Shown here: piece after piece, positions 9,420-17,452 of the stretch | How positions within the stretch are numbered: position 1 is the stretch's first letter | Layout: each line of letters starts with the position of its first letter | Source: Bradyrhizobium elkanii WSM2783 | GTDB taxonomy: Bacteria; Pseudomonadota; Alphaproteobacteria; Rhizobiales; Xanthobacteraceae | Reading direction: 5' to 3' | Length of the DNA stretch: 64,000 nucleotides | Assembly (NCBI RefSeq): GCF_000472865.1 | Contig: NZ_AXAP01000005.1 | Span: 146,394-210,393 of the forward strand | Position numbers and translations under genes: made by a program | Notes under the pieces: model-generated | What the model saw: the letters and a program-made list of their open reading frames with translations, nothing else | Database searches by the model: none | Told to the model about the DNA's origin: nothing

Positions 9420-9959
9420 TCATCCAGGCAATCGGAACGCTCCGCTCTGCACCGCCCTGCTCACCTCGCGCGCTGTCAGTTCCGGGTTATATCCGTCGGT
9501 TTGGAGTACATGCCGTTCGAGATCTCCCAACGAGCAGAATTGCTGATGCATCACCGTGATCTGTTCCGCATCGGTCAGTGTATCGCCTCCGCGTGCGCGA
9601 CAGCGTTGGATGGCAATCTCGAGCGGGGGCCTGAGAACGATGTAGTGCAGAGCGACCCTGAGTGAGTGGAAGTGCCCCAGAAACCACGGCCCGACAATGC
9701 CATCCAGGAGAACAAAATAGCCGCTTCTGGCGTATCCCTCCGCCACGTTTGCGAGGATACGAACCACACTCCGATTCTGCTCGTGCGCCTCCGGCAGATA
9801 GGGCGGAATCGCACCGTGCTTGATGAAATGCCAGAAATCGTCGGCGTGAAGATGCACCTTGGCCATACCCGGCTCGTGGGCAAGGATTTTTGCCGTGGTT
9901 GTCTTTCCCGATCCTGGCGGACCGGTAAGGATAAGAACTTCGCCTGTACCATCGATCAT
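9420..9959 (-). CDS. Small P-loop NTPase, kinase-like
   Basis: A 179-residue protein with an early Walker A GPPGSGKT (13-20). An aspartate-rich site (HLHADDFWHFI) resembles the substrate loop of shikimate/gluconate/AAA_33-type kinases, and DGIVGPWFL and RPPLEIAIQRCRARG follow. The organisation matches small-molecule or zeta-toxin-like phosphotransferases, and the substrate cannot be read from the sequence. The short length suggests a stand-alone kinase domain. It has no obvious operon partner; a palindromic repeat lies upstream. Confidence 0.75.
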   Translation of the reverse strand: MIDGTGEVLILTGPPGSGKTTTAKILAHEPGMAKVHLHADDFWHFIKHGAIPPYLPEAHEQNRSVVRILANVAEGYARSGYFVLLDGIVGPWFLGHFHSLRVALHYIVLRPPLEIAIQRCRARGGDTLTDAEQITVMHQQFCSLGDLERHVLQTDGYNPELTAREVSRAVQSGAFRLPG

Positions 9960-10002
9960 CGCACTGCAGCATATAGCGCAACGTTCAGCGATTCCAGCGA
10001 CT

Positions 10003-10108
10003 CGTCATTCCGGGGCGCGCAACGCGCGCGCCCGCAATCCATTATGCCGCGTGCGCAAGTGGTGAAATGGATTCCTGGTTCGAAGCTGCGCATCGCCCCG
10101 GAATGACG
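10003..10108. repeat. Nested palindromic intergenic element
   Basis: A perfect 14-bp inverted repeat (CGTCATTCCGGGGC at 10003-10016 and GCCCCGGAATGACG at 10095-10108) encloses a second pair, AATCCATT/AATGGATT, and GC-rich alternating sequence. It shares words with the element near 52.75-52.95 kb, suggesting a distinct intergenic repeat class (family B). Confidence 0.75.
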
Positions 10109-10158
10109 GAGCCGGTTTGACGACGTCTAGCCCGCCTCTGTCGCCCCTACCTTCCGCA

Positions 10159-10632
10159 TCACGACGTCGTCTTGATCTCGATCTGCTTGCTCTGCCTCGG
10201 CTCGGGCTTGCGCACGGTCACCTTAAAGACGCCCTTGGAGATCTCGGCGGAGATATCTTCCGCTTTCACACCCGCCGGCAATTCGCCGGAGCGTGCGAAC
10301 GAGCCGAAGCTGCGCTCGACCAGGTGGTAATCCTTGCTCTTCTCCTCGCGCTCGTTCTTCTTTTCGCCGCGAATGGTGAGAAGGTTGTCGGTGAGATTGA
10401 GCTCGACGTCCTTCTGCTCGAGACCGGGAAGTTCCGCCGTGATCTCGATCGCCTTGTCGGTCTCGCTGACATCCATGCTCGGCAGGCTTCTGCCGGCCGC
10501 GGCAAAGGCCGGGAAGTTGCGGGAAAGGCCTTCGAACAGGTGATCGATTTCCTGCTGCAGGAACGCGAATGGATTGGCTTCGCGACGGGCAACATTGCGA
10601 TCAGTGGTCACAGGCACCATAGGCTTGATCAT
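10159..10632 (-). CDS. hsp20: Hsp20/alpha-crystallin small heat shock protein
   Basis: A 157-residue class A-like small heat shock protein. The alpha-crystallin domain spans about residues 48-148 (MDVSETDKAIEITAELPGLEQ, DVELNLTDNLLTIRGEKK, and the signature HLVERSFGSFARSGELPAGV with the A-x-x-x-n-G-v-L-like strand ISKGVFKVTV). It would act as an ATP-independent holdase in the cytoplasm. The ribosome binding site AGGAGG lies 5 nt before the ATG. The intergenic region shared with the divergent alcohol dehydrogenase carries a FixK/FNR-type dyad. I found no convincing ROSE thermometer pairing with the Shine-Dalgarno sequence. Confidence 0.93.
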   Translation of the reverse strand: MIKPMVPVTTDRNVARREANPFAFLQQEIDHLFEGLSRNFPAFAAAGRSLPSMDVSETDKAIEITAELPGLEQKDVELNLTDNLLTIRGEKKNEREEKSKDYHLVERSFGSFARSGELPAGVKAEDISAEISKGVFKVTVRKPEPRQSKQIEIKTTS

Positions 10633-10693
10633 GATTGCCTCCTATGTAAGCCGAACTGGTGTCGGAACTTTACGGCCTGGCCGAAGGACGGCG

Positions 10694-10707
10694 TTGAGCG
10701 AAATCAA
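10694..10707. promoter_or_regulatory. FixK/FNR-type box between hsp20 and adh
   Basis: TTGAGCGAAATCAA fits TTG(A/C)-N6-(T/G)CAA and differs at one position from the FNR consensus TTGAT-N4-ATCAA. It lies 62 nt from the hsp20 start and 86 nt from the alcohol dehydrogenase start, so it could serve both divergent genes under low oxygen. Confidence 0.6.
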
Positions 10708-10792
10708 GCAAGACCCGGCACATGCGCGGCAGACTGGAACTAACGCGCACAGGTGAGCACGTTTCCCTTGTGGCCACAGAGAGGGATTTTTG

Positions 10793-11776
10793 ATGTACGC
10801 CATGCTTCTTCAAGCACCCAACAGGCCGCTCGTGCGTGAGCAGCGTCCCGATCCGTTGCCCGGACCGGGCGAGGTGCGCATCAAAGTTTCCGCCTGCGGC
10901 GTCTGCCGCACCGACCTGCATGTCGTCGACGGCGAGTTGCCTGACATCCGTTATCCCATCATTCCCGGTCACGAGGTCGTCGGCCGGGTCGATCTGCTCG
11001 GCGAAGGCGTTGACGGCCTCGCGCCAGGTGCGCGCGTCGGCGTGCCCTGGCTCGGCTTCACCTGTGGCACCTGCCCTTATTGCCGCGAGGGCAAGGAGAA
11101 TCTCTGCGATTATCCGCGCTTCACCGGCTACACGCGCGATGGCGGGTTTGCGAGCCACCTCATCGCCGATGCGCGCTATTGCTTTCCGCTCGGCGAGGAC
11201 GGCGACGATGTCGCGCTGGCGCCGCTGCTCTGCGCCGGCCTGATCGGCTGGCGCTCGCTGCTGATGGCCGGCGACGGCAAGCGCCTCGGCATCTACGGCT
11301 TCGGCGCGGCGGGCCACATCATCGCTCAGGTCGCGCGCTGGCAAGGCCGCGAGATCTTCGCCTTCACGCGCGACGGCGATACGGAGGCGCAACAACTCGC
11401 TCTGTCGCTTGGCGCCGATTGGGCGGGCGCTTCCGGCGACAGGCCGCCGGCCGAACTCGACGCCGCCATCATCTATGCGCCAGTTGGCGCCTTGGTGCCG
11501 CAGGCGTTGCGTGCGTTACGCAAAGGCGGCCGCGTGGTCTGCGCCGGCATCCACATGTCGGACATTCCATCCTTTCCGTATGATATTCTCTGGGAGGAGC
11601 GGCAGATCGTCACGGTCGCCAATCTGACACGCCAGGATGGCAGGGATTTTCTGAAAGTGGCGCGCGAGGCTGGCATCGAGACGACGACGACCAGCTTTCC
11701 GCTGGATCAGGCCAACGCGGCGCTGGAGCGCTTGCGCAGCGGCAATCTGATCGGCGCGGCGGTGCTGCAGCCATGA
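10793..11776 (+). CDS. Zinc-dependent alcohol dehydrogenase
   Basis: A 327-residue medium-chain dehydrogenase. Catalytic zinc ligands are seen in CGVCRTDLH (C38) and PGHEVVG (H60). The structural zinc site has C91, C94, C97 and C105 ([15 protein letters not shown]). A Rossmann glycine motif follows ([10 protein letters not shown]). It would oxidise alcohols or reduce aldehydes with a nicotinamide cofactor. The start was placed at the ATG at 10793, behind AGAGAGGGA. The last codons overlap the next gene by 4 nt (ATGA), which indicates translational coupling, and a FixK-like box lies upstream. The substrate is not evident; ethanol or short-chain alcohol under low oxygen is a guess. Confidence 0.93.
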   Translation: MYAMLLQAPNRPLVREQRPDPLPGPGEVRIKVSACGVCRTDLHVVDGELPDIRYPIIPGHEVVGRVDLLGEGVDGLAPGARVGVPWLGFTCGTCPYCREGKENLCDYPRFTGYTRDGGFASHLIADARYCFPLGEDGDDVALAPLLCAGLIGWRSLLMAGDGKRLGIYGFGAAGHIIAQVARWQGREIFAFTRDGDTEAQQLALSLGADWAGASGDRPPAELDAAIIYAPVGALVPQALRALRKGGRVVCAGIHMSDIPSFPYDILWEERQIVTVANLTRQDGRDFLKVAREAGIETTTTSFPLDQANAALERLRSGNLIGAAVLQP

Positions 11777-13323
11777 CGCCACCGCCCCCGCGTCAAGGCG
11801 CTGATGACCAGGACCGCGTACTGGATTTTCTCGGCAAGCCGTCCGGCGGGCATGATACCCGTCGCGTCGACACACACGGCTCGATCGTGTTCCTGAAGCC
11901 CGACCGCGTCTACAAGGTCAAGCGTGCGGTGCGGCTGCCCTATCTGGATTACTCCTCGCTCGACAAACGCAAGCACGCCTGCGAGGAGGAGATCGCCATC
12001 AATCGGCGTTTCGCGCCGGAAATCTATCGCGGCGTGGTGCCGATCACCGAAGGCGAAGCTGGCCCCGAAATCGGCGGCAAGGGAGACGTCATCGAGTGGG
12101 CGGTCGAGATGGCCCGGTTCGACGAGAACCAGACGTTCGACCATCTGGCGGTTCGAGGCGAGATCACGCCAAAATTAGCCGAGCCGCTGGCCGAGGCGAT
12201 CGCCGCGTCCCACGACAGCGCACCGGTTTCGGATGGCGAGACCTGGCTCGCCTCGCTCCCCGGCATCATCGAGCGCAACACGACAGCGTTTCGCAGCCAT
12301 CCCGCACTTGCAAGCGCCGAGGTCGAGCGCCTGCATCTGCTGAGCTGCGATCTGCTCACCAAGAACAAGGTGCTTCTCAAGCAGCGCGCCGCCGCTCGTA
12401 GGGTGCGCCGATGCCATGGCGACGCGCATCTCGGCAACATCGTGATGATCGATGGCAAGCCGCGCCTGTTCGATGCGATCGAATTCGACCCCGTCATCGC
12501 CACCACGGATGTGCTCTACGACCTGGCCTTTCCGCTGATGGACCTCTTGCATTTCGGCAACCGTGCTGCCGCGAACCGGCTGTTGAACTCCTATCTGCAA
12601 GCCACGTGGCAGCAGAACGCCGGCGCGCTTGCCTTGCTGCCGCTGTTCCTGTCCATCCGCGCGGCAATCAGAGCCAATGTGCTCCTGACCAAGCATGCGC
12701 AAGGCGGCGGCGCCGCCGTGCTGTCGGATGCGCAGTCGTATTTCGAACTCGCAGGCGAACTGATCGCGCCGCGAAAGCCGTCGCTGATCGCGGTCGGCGG
12801 CCGCTCAGGCACCGGCAAGAGCGTGCTGGCGCGCGCCATTGCCGGAGTGATCCAGCCGGCGCCCGGCGCGGTGCTGCTGCGCTCGGACGTGATCCGCAAG
12901 GAGATCTTCGGAGTTGGCCCGATGGTCAAGCTCCCCGAGACGGCGTACGCGCCCGGAACGTCCGAGCGCGTCTATGACGCGATGCTCGATCGCGCGCGAG
13001 CTGTGCTGGCGCAGGGATTTTCCGCGCTGGTCGACGCAGCGTTCCTGAAGGAAGACGAGCGAAACCAGCTTCGCCCGCTTGCGGCCTCCTGCGGCGTCGA
13101 TTTCTTCGGGATATTCCTTGCTGCCGAGACCGCCGTCCGCCTCGCACGCATCGGCGCACGCCGGAATGACGCCTCCGACGCAACCCGGGACGTGGCGCTG
13201 TTTCAGGACAGCATCGACACCGGCGTCGTCGATTGGGCGCTCGTGGATGCGTCGGGCACGCCGGAGGAGACATTGGAGCGAAGCATCCCACACCTTCCGC
13301 GCGGTGCCGCACCAGTAGATTAA
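11773..13323 (+). CDS. Bifunctional aminoglycoside phosphotransferase-like / P-loop kinase protein
   Basis: A 516-residue fusion. The N-terminal two thirds resemble an APH/choline-kinase fold, with the catalytic-loop motif RCHGDAHLGNIVMID and the metal-binding LFDAIEFDP. The C-terminal third is a separate P-loop kinase domain starting GGRSGTGKSVLARAIA, with RSDVIRKEIFG and a lid-like region as in AAA_33/zeta-toxin-like kinases. The gene overlaps the alcohol dehydrogenase stop by 4 nt, so the two are co-translated. The substrate of either half is unknown. Resistance should not be assumed: proteins of this architecture occur widely in alphaproteobacterial stress gene clusters. Confidence 0.85.
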   Translation: MTPPPPRQGADDQDRVLDFLGKPSGGHDTRRVDTHGSIVFLKPDRVYKVKRAVRLPYLDYSSLDKRKHACEEEIAINRRFAPEIYRGVVPITEGEAGPEIGGKGDVIEWAVEMARFDENQTFDHLAVRGEITPKLAEPLAEAIAASHDSAPVSDGETWLASLPGIIERNTTAFRSHPALASAEVERLHLLSCDLLTKNKVLLKQRAAARRVRRCHGDAHLGNIVMIDGKPRLFDAIEFDPVIATTDVLYDLAFPLMDLLHFGNRAAANRLLNSYLQATWQQNAGALALLPLFLSIRAAIRANVLLTKHAQGGGAAVLSDAQSYFELAGELIAPRKPSLIAVGGRSGTGKSVLARAIAGVIQPAPGAVLLRSDVIRKEIFGVGPMVKLPETAYAPGTSERVYDAMLDRARAVLAQGFSALVDAAFLKEDERNQLRPLAASCGVDFFGIFLAAETAVRLARIGARRNDASDATRDVALFQDSIDTGVVDWALVDASGTPEETLERSIPHLPRGAAPVD

Positions 13324-13340
13324 ATCGGGGCGATGACGGT

Positions 13341-13490
13341 CCTTCTCCCTCTCCCCGTTCCTACGGGGAGAGGGTTGGGGTGAGGGGCTCTCTCCGCGAA
13401 GACGGTGAGTGATGCATTCGCGGAGACTCCCCCTCACCCGAAATTCAAGCAAGCTTGAATTTCGACCTCCCCGCAAGCGGGGCGAGGTGA
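13341..13490. repeat. Palindromic intergenic repeat, family A copy 2
   Basis: The ends (CTTCTCCCTCTCCCCG... and ...GCAAGCGGGGCGAGGTGA) match the family A element. This copy carries an additional perfect 11-bp palindrome, GAAATTCAAGC / GCTTGAATTTC around AA, at 13439-13462, a likely local insertion. Confidence 0.8.
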
Positions 13491-13518
13491 CGCGGGGCCC
13501 GCATCGTGGACGAAAGCG

Positions 13519-15336
13519 CTAGTGCTGCAGCACGTATCGGCCGGGCGCATCCTCCAGCGCGGTGGCGTCCTTGCCGGCGCCGCCCATGGGTGGCGGCGCA
13601 ACCGGTTCGCCGGAATGGGCATTCAGGAACGCGACCCATTCGTGCCACCAGGAGCCTTCGCGCTTTGGCGCCACCTTCAGCCATTCATCCGGCCCGATAT
13701 AGAGCCCTTCCTTCAGCTTGGTCAGGACCTGGTAGGAATGCCACGGCTCGTTGGGAGCTGCGACGACGCCGGCATTGTGTCCGCCGTTCGTGAGCACGAA
13801 CGTCGTATCGGCATCGGCGAGGAAATGGATCTTGAAGGTCGATTTCCAGGGAGCGACGTGATCGCGAAGCGTACCGACGACGAACATCGGCGCATGCAGG
13901 TCGGACAGCGAGATCGACTTGCCATCGGCGCGATAACGCCCTTCGGCAAGGTCGTTGTCGAGGAAGAGCTGGCGGAGATATTCCGAATGCATCCGATAGG
14001 GCATGCGTGTTGCATCCGCATTCCATGCCATCAGGTCGCTGAGCGGCTGCCGCTCTCCGATCAGGTAGTCGCGGATCATCCGTGACCAGATCAGGTCGTT
14101 GGAACGCAGCATCTGAAAGGCGCCTGCCATCTGCGTGGTCTCGAGCACGCCGCGCTGCCACATCATATCCTCGAGGAACGAGACCTGGCTTTCGTTGATG
14201 AAGAGCGTGAGTTCGCCGGCCTCGGTGAAGTCGGTCTGCGCGGCCAGCAGCGTCACGGTGCCCAGGCAGTCCGGCTTCTCCTTGCTCAGCCGCGCCGCCG
14301 CGATCGACAATAGCGTACCGCCGAGGCAATAGCCGGTGGCGTGAATGGGCTGGCCGGGGACGATCCGGTTGATGACCTCGATCGCGGCATCGACGCCGAG
14401 CCGGCGATAGTCCTCGAGACTGATGTTGCGGTCCTCGGGCATCGGGTTGCGCCAGGATATCATGAACACGGTAAAGCCGTTCTCGACCAGGAAACGCACC
14501 AGCGAATTGTGCGGCGACAGATCGAGGATGTAATATTTCATGATCCAGGCCGGCACGATCAGGATCGGTTCGGGCCGGACGTGCGACGTGGTCGGCGAAT
14601 ACTGGATCAGCTCGATCAATTCGTTGCGGTAGACCACCTTGCCCTTGGTGACAGCGACGTTCTGTCCAACGACGAACCTATGTTCCGGCCCGTGACCGGT
14701 CACCAGCGCCTTCCAATCCTCCAGCCAATTGTGCAGGCCGCCGACGAAATTGCCGCCGCCGGTCTCCATGATCTTGCGCAGCACTTCGGGATTGGTCAGC
14801 GCGAAATTCGTCGGCGCCAGCACGTCCAGCCACTGCCGGATCGCGAAATCCGCAATCGCCGCATCCTGCCGCGCCACGCCATGGACATCGGTGGTGGCCG
14901 ATTGCCACCACTGCTCGGTCAGCAGGAACGCCTGCGCCAGCATGTTAAAGGCCGGCAATTCCCAGTCCGGCTCGGAAAACCGCCGGTCGGTCGGCGCCGG
15001 CGCGATCAGGCCCCAGGTGCGATAGACCGGATGCGGGCTCGCGAGTGTCTCGAAAAACTGCATCGCGTCGCGGATCGCATCCCGTGCAAGCGTCAACTGC
15101 TTGCCCGGCGAGATCGCCAAATGGAGCTGCCAGTCGAGCAGCGCCAGCGTAAGCGCGGCGGGAGACAGGCCACCAGTCCAGCGGGCGATCATGGCATGGG
15201 CGAGGTGATCGATCACGTCGAACGCCGATACCGGCTCGGACGGTGCTGGTACCGCGGGGACCGCCGCGCCGACTTGCAACGGCGGCTTGACCGGCTCGAA
15301 TGGAATGACTTTGGAATCCATGGCCTGGCTTGTCAT
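13519..15336 (-). CDS. phaC: Poly(3-hydroxyalkanoate) synthase
   Basis: A 605-residue PHA synthase-type alpha/beta-hydrolase of class I size. The lipase-like box is GYCLGG, with catalytic Cys (encoded at 14319-14335). Asp lies in VVGTLRDHVAPW and His in TNGGHNAG. It polymerises (R)-3-hydroxyacyl-CoA into storage granules. I chose the ATG at 15336 because GGAGG lies a few nucleotides upstream; an in-frame ATG 21 nt earlier is possible. A FixK-type box lies 47 nt upstream. An acetoacetyl-CoA reductase gene about 1.2 kb away completes precursor supply. Confidence 0.93.
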   Translation of the reverse strand: MTSQAMDSKVIPFEPVKPPLQVGAAVPAVPAPSEPVSAFDVIDHLAHAMIARWTGGLSPAALTLALLDWQLHLAISPGKQLTLARDAIRDAMQFFETLASPHPVYRTWGLIAPAPTDRRFSEPDWELPAFNMLAQAFLLTEQWWQSATTDVHGVARQDAAIADFAIRQWLDVLAPTNFALTNPEVLRKIMETGGGNFVGGLHNWLEDWKALVTGHGPEHRFVVGQNVAVTKGKVVYRNELIELIQYSPTTSHVRPEPILIVPAWIMKYYILDLSPHNSLVRFLVENGFTVFMISWRNPMPEDRNISLEDYRRLGVDAAIEVINRIVPGQPIHATGYCLGGTLLSIAAARLSKEKPDCLGTVTLLAAQTDFTEAGELTLFINESQVSFLEDMMWQRGVLETTQMAGAFQMLRSNDLIWSRMIRDYLIGERQPLSDLMAWNADATRMPYRMHSEYLRQLFLDNDLAEGRYRADGKSISLSDLHAPMFVVGTLRDHVAPWKSTFKIHFLADADTTFVLTNGGHNAGVVAAPNEPWHSYQVLTKLKEGLYIGPDEWLKVAPKREGSWWHEWVAFLNAHSGEPVAPPPMGGAGKDATALEDAPGRYVLQH

Positions 15337-15382
15337 ACCAACCTCCATTGACTCCATTTACGCTAGTGCCGCCAGCGACGGT

Positions 15383-15396
15383 TTGAGCTGCGTCAA
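15383..15396. promoter_or_regulatory. FixK/FNR-type box upstream of phaC
   Basis: TTGAGCTGCGTCAA matches TTGA-N6-TCAA exactly. It lies 47 nt upstream of the phaC start and 62 nt upstream of the decayed P-type ATPase on the other strand. Confidence 0.6.
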
Positions 15397-15457
15397 ACTG
15401 GTTTGCCACGGCCTCCCGCATGGATCGGGCGGTCCGAACCGCATGCAGCGAGCGCCC

Positions 15458-15970
15458 ATGGGTATCGGCATGAGCGGCGACATCGGCAGTTTCGTCATCA
15501 TCGTGCTCGTGATCGGCATGTCCTTAACGCTCGACATCGTCCAGGAGCACCGCGCCGAACTGACCGCCGAAGCGTTGCGGCAGTCGGTGGCGATCCAGGC
15601 CGACGTCGTGCGCGACGGGGCTATCGTCTCCCTTCCGGTCAGCGAACTGGTGCCGGGCGACGTCGTTCACCTCCGCACCGGAGACCTCGTGCCCGCGGAC
15701 GAGATCGTGCTGGACGTGCACGAACTGCAGGTCAACGAGGCCTTGATGACGGGCGAGCCGTTTCCGGCGAGCAAGACCACCGCGCCATGCGCGGCACCCT
15801 GCCCGCTGAAGCAAGCAACGCGCTCTTTGCCGGGACCAGCGTGGTCAGCGGCAACGCCGTGATGCTGATCGTCGAAACCGGCCATCGAACGCGCTTCGGC
15901 ATGATCTGCCGAGCTCGCCACCAACGCGCCGCCGACGGCGCTCGACGGGAGCGTGATGAATTGCATCCGC
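15458..15970 (+). pseudogene. Decayed P-type cation ATPase (MgtA-like fragment)
   Basis: The first frame reads a membrane helix and actuator-domain start (VIIVLVIGMSLTLDIVQEHR, then VSELVPGDVVHLRTGDLVPAD and VNEALMTGEPFPASKT), typical of Mg2+-type P-ATPases. Near 15780 homology moves to another frame (NALFAGTSVVSGNAVMLIVETGHRTRFGMI). Near 15908 it moves again (AELATNAPPTALDG). It then ends where repeat family A copy 3 begins. The N-terminal domain, the phosphorylation site and everything after are missing, so it is a remnant. It begins 62 nt from a FixK box, so the intact ancestor may have been in the oxygen regulon. Confidence 0.8.
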
Positions 15971-15983
15971 AATGGATGCTGCA

Positions 15984-16110
15984 CTCCCTCTCCCGCTTGC
16001 GGGAGAGGGCTGGGGTTGAGGGTGTCTCCGCATTGGGATTCCCTGAGTGGAGAGAGCCCTCACCCGCTGCGCCAAGGCGCAGCGACCTCTCCCGCAAGCG
16101 GGAGAGGTGA
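15984..16110. repeat. Palindromic intergenic repeat, family A copy 3
   Basis: CTCCCTCTCCCGCTTGCGGGAGAGGG at one end and CCTCTCCCGCAAGCGGGAGAGGTGA at the other, with the central TGTCTCCGCATTGGGATTCCC segment shared with copy 5. It terminates the P-type ATPase remnant. Confidence 0.88.
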
Positions 16111-16131
16111 GGTCCGCAGCGCGCTCCAAAT

Positions 16132-16524
16132 TCAGGCGAAGCCGAAAAATTCCTTGCCGCGGGCGATGATCTCCTTGTCGGTCGGGTGATCACTCGCCTC
16201 GACGCGAAGGATGATGTTCGGGTAGGTGTCCTGCAGATGATGCAGCAGCTCGGTCTTCTCGTTCCCCGGCCCCATGAGCAGGACGTCGGTGCAATTCTGC
16301 AGCACCTGCCCCACGCTGACCAGGAAAGCGGGATCACTCTCGACCTTGCCTGAGCCGATGCTGTTGGCCTTGTGGTGAAGATGGGTCGAGGACAGATGCG
16401 CCGGCACCACGATGGAATCCACGCCCGTGAGGCCCATCGAAAAGATCTTTGCGGTGAGATGATCGATCCAAACGACCGCATGCGCATGCGTCGCGGTCGT
16501 AGTTCGTGTCGCAGAGCTGGACAT
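16132..16524 (-). CDS. Small eRF1/translational-machinery-like protein
   Basis: A 130-residue protein, often annotated 'translational machinery protein' in this group. The sequence AVVWIDHLTAKIFSMG and LLMGPGNEKTELLHHLQDTYPNII, followed by EASDHPTDKEIIARGKEFFG, is reminiscent of the third domain of eRF1/Dom34-like (baeRF) proteins. I see no catalytic motif. It lies 35 nt downstream of phaB on the same strand, so co-transcription is likely, and hence oxygen-responsive expression. The cellular role is unknown. Confidence 0.75.
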   Translation of the reverse strand: MSSSATRTTTATHAHAVVWIDHLTAKIFSMGLTGVDSIVVPAHLSSTHLHHKANSIGSGKVESDPAFLVSVGQVLQNCTDVLLMGPGNEKTELLHHLQDTYPNIILRVEASDHPTDKEIIARGKEFFGFA

Positions 16525-16559
16525 TGCTTCTCCTTGCGTCAGTGATGGTGTTCGATGGC

Positions 16560-17285
16560 TCAGCTCATATATTGGCCGCCATTAATCGACAGCGTCGAGC
16601 CGGTGATGAAGCCGGCCTCGTCGGCGGCGAGAAAGACGACGGCGCGCGCGATCTCCTCGGGCCGACCGAGCCTGCCGACCGGAATCTGCGGCAGGATCAC
16701 ATCCTTTATGACCTCCGGCGAGACGGCATCCAGCATCTCGGTGTGGGTATAGCCGGGACAGATCGCGTTGACGGTGATGCCGACCTTCGCGCTCTCGAGC
16801 GCAAGCGCCCGCGTGAAGCCAAGCTCGCCGGCCTTCGCGGCCGAATAATTGGTCTGTCCGAACTGGCCCTTCTGGCCGTTGATCGAGGCGATGTTGACGA
16901 TGCGGCCGAACTTGCGCGACCGCATGCCCTCGATCACGGATCGGCACATGTTGAACAAGGCGTTGAGGTCGGTATTGATCACCGCGTCCCATTGCGCCTT
17001 CGTCATCTTGTGCAGGCTGCTGTCGCGCACGATACCGGCATTGTTGACGAGAATGTCGATCGGACCGAGCGCGGCTTCCACCCGCTTCACGCCGGCGCCG
17101 CAGGCGGCGAAATCCCCGACGTCCCATTGAAGCACCGGTATAGCTGTTTCAGCGTGAAACGCCTCGGCCGCCTTGGTATTGCCGGCATAGGTCGCCGCCA
17201 CGCGGTAACCTTCCGATTGAAGCGCCCGGGCGATCGCGGCGCCGATGCCCCGAACGCCGCCCGTAACCAACGCAACGCGTCCCAT
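16560..17285 (-). CDS. phaB: Acetoacetyl-CoA reductase (SDR family)
   Basis: A 241-residue short-chain dehydrogenase. TGGVRGIG is the nucleotide-binding glycine motif near the N-terminus, NNAG is the stabilising motif, and the catalytic Ser-Tyr-Lys lies in NIASINGQKGQFGQTNYSAAKAG. The GQKGQFGQTNYSAAKAG segment is typical of PhaB, which makes (R)-3-hydroxybutyryl-CoA using NADPH. The start at 17285 has GGGAGGA upstream and removes a non-homologous extension. PhaC lies on the same strand downstream, separated by the small eRF1-like gene and the decayed ATPase. A FixK-type box is 65 nt upstream. Confidence 0.93.
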   Translation of the reverse strand: MGRVALVTGGVRGIGAAIARALQSEGYRVAATYAGNTKAAEAFHAETAIPVLQWDVGDFAACGAGVKRVEAALGPIDILVNNAGIVRDSSLHKMTKAQWDAVINTDLNALFNMCRSVIEGMRSRKFGRIVNIASINGQKGQFGQTNYSAAKAGELGFTRALALESAKVGITVNAICPGYTHTEMLDAVSPEVIKDVILPQIPVGRLGRPEEIARAVVFLAADEAGFITGSTLSINGGQYMS

Positions 17286-17349
17286 GTCGATCCTCCCTTG
17301 CCTCTGCAACCTGGCCGTGAACCAATAAAGAAAGGAGGCCAAACGCCCT

Positions 17350-17363
17350 TTGATGTGGGTCAA
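17350..17363. promoter_or_regulatory. FixK/FNR-type box between phaB and usp
   Basis: TTGATGTGGGTCAA matches TTGA-N6-TCAA. It lies 65 nt from the phaB start and 90 nt from the universal stress protein start, which are divergent. Confidence 0.65.
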
Positions 17364-17452
17364 CAAGGGGAGGAAACTGCGCTGACATAGTGAGTTCGCC
17401 AACGACGGGAAGCGCCCGCAGGCGGCTTTCGTCCGTCATCAGGGAGAGATTC

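Noticed and set aside
10159..10792. ROSE-type RNA thermometer or sigma-32 promoter upstream of hsp20
   Set aside because: The AGGAGG is not preceded by an obvious complementary anti-Shine-Dalgarno strand in the 5' leader, and no convincing CTTG-N17-type promoter was seen by eye.
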